A stretch of DNA of 42,255 nucleotides from a virus: positions 1 through 42,255 of the IMG/VR virus record IMGVR_UViG_3300035701_000083; one strand, written 5' to 3'. Shown here piece by piece: positions 41,963-42,255 of the stretch (its first letter is position 1; every line of letters starts with the position of its first letter). A model generated the notes under the pieces. That model did not search any database. It had not been told where the DNA came from and saw nothing but the letters and a program-made list of their open reading frames with translations. A program made the position numbers and the translations under genes.

Positions 41963-42255
41963 ATGTTAATCGTAAAACACGATGTTGTTCCGAGATTAAA
42001 TGAACCGGGATGGAAGTGGCCGAAAATGGGACAAGCGCCAGAGGTATTTCCGATGTTCGTCGACCCATCGCGATTACATGGCACGGTGCGCACGAAGCTG
42101 GATGCTGACTGGATAAACTATTTCTACGATCTCAATCCGAGCGCATGGAAGTGGCGATATATCAAGAACGTACAAACGGGGTTGTTCAATACTGCCGGTT
42201 TCCCGCAGATGGAGAGCCTGACATGCGGGGGCAATCTGATCCGTTTCCGTGAAAT
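41963..42255 (+). CDS. Gene running off the right edge
   Basis: An open frame from ATG 41963 (AAGGTGG upstream) is not closed at the edge after 97 codons. LIVKHDVVPRLNEPGWKWPKM, then PMFVDPSRLHGTVRTKLDADWINYFYDLNPSAWKWRYIKNVQ and FPQMESLTCGGNLIRF. I do not recognise the family. If the ends join directly, the frame closes after 17 more codons at base 52; one or two bases more at the junction would join it to the frame ending at 200, giving about 160 residues. It is likely a lysis- or tail-associated protein. Confidence 0.55.
   Translation, partial: MLIVKHDVVPRLNEPGWKWPKMGQAPEVFPMFVDPSRLHGTVRTKLDADWINYFYDLNPSAWKWRYIKNVQTGLFNTAGFPQMESLTCGGNLIRFRE

Noticed and set aside
1-42255. Insertion sequences or transposases
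   Set aside because: No transposase-like gene was seen; the two recombinases are tyrosine integrase-type and the repeats are too short to encode anything.

Overview
This window looks like the essentially complete genome of a temperate, long-tailed (siphovirus-like) bacteriophage of about 42 kb, most likely opened at an arbitrary point of a circle. The host is a bacterium: Shine-Dalgarno sequences, ATG/GTG/TTG starts, sigma70-type promoters and a bacterial tRNA-Pro fragment at the attachment site all say so. The dispersed palindromic repeat families and general protein style remind me of Chloroflexota (Anaerolineae) genomes, but that host guess is inference only. The genes of the main operons are strongly G-rich on the coding strand. 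Several patches (about 2.9-6.1 kb, the second recombinase, the methylase, the radical SAM gene, the distal tail genes) have different base or codon use, which suggests mosaicism.

Layout. 1-1.3 kb: end of a gene interrupted by the window edge, a GH25 endolysin, a one-TM holin-like protein and a terminator. 1.3-2.5 kb: a leftward tyrosine integrase and, upstream of it, the 3' half of a tRNA-Pro(CGG) gene that is the likely attP core. 2.6-4.6 kb: immunity region with a leftward XRE repressor, operator-like ACCAA/TTGGT sites, a consensus rightward promoter and a ribbon-helix-helix first lytic gene, flanked by two inverted copies of a small exported-protein gene. 4.6-7.2 kb: small membrane proteins, a stand-alone copy of the replicative ATPase domain, and a second tyrosine recombinase followed by a D-arm-less tRNA-like element and hairpins. 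7.5-11 kb: replication genes (Toprim primase and AAA-type helicase), which look like one gene split by a palindromic element, followed by a non-coding iteron-like region that may be the origin. 11.5-17.3 kb: accessory genes (Dam methylase, radical SAM protein, Gp37/Gp68 family protein, a series of zinc-ribbon proteins). 17.3-17.5 kb: a consensus promoter, short structured leader and strong terminator just before the late genes, arranged like lambda PR'/tR'.

Late genes run rightward: membrane protein, small and large terminase, portal, MuF-type head protein, scaffold, major capsid (17.5-24.7 kb); beta-helix and other probable virion-surface proteins (24.9-29.1 kb); connector, stopper, gp10-like, tail terminator, tail tube, tail assembly chaperones with an A AAA AAC -1 frameshift site, a short tape measure (29.2-35.3 kb); Dit-like, Tal-like and fibre proteins (35.4-41.6 kb). 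A decayed copy of the lysin start then precedes a gene that runs off the right edge and probably continues at base 1.

The most unusual property is the load of short palindromic repeats (at least six families, more than 25 copies) in almost every intergenic gap and also inside genes. They supply stop codons, C-termini, N-termini, ribosome binding sites and internal peptides. One has apparently cut the primase-helicase into two translationally coupled genes.
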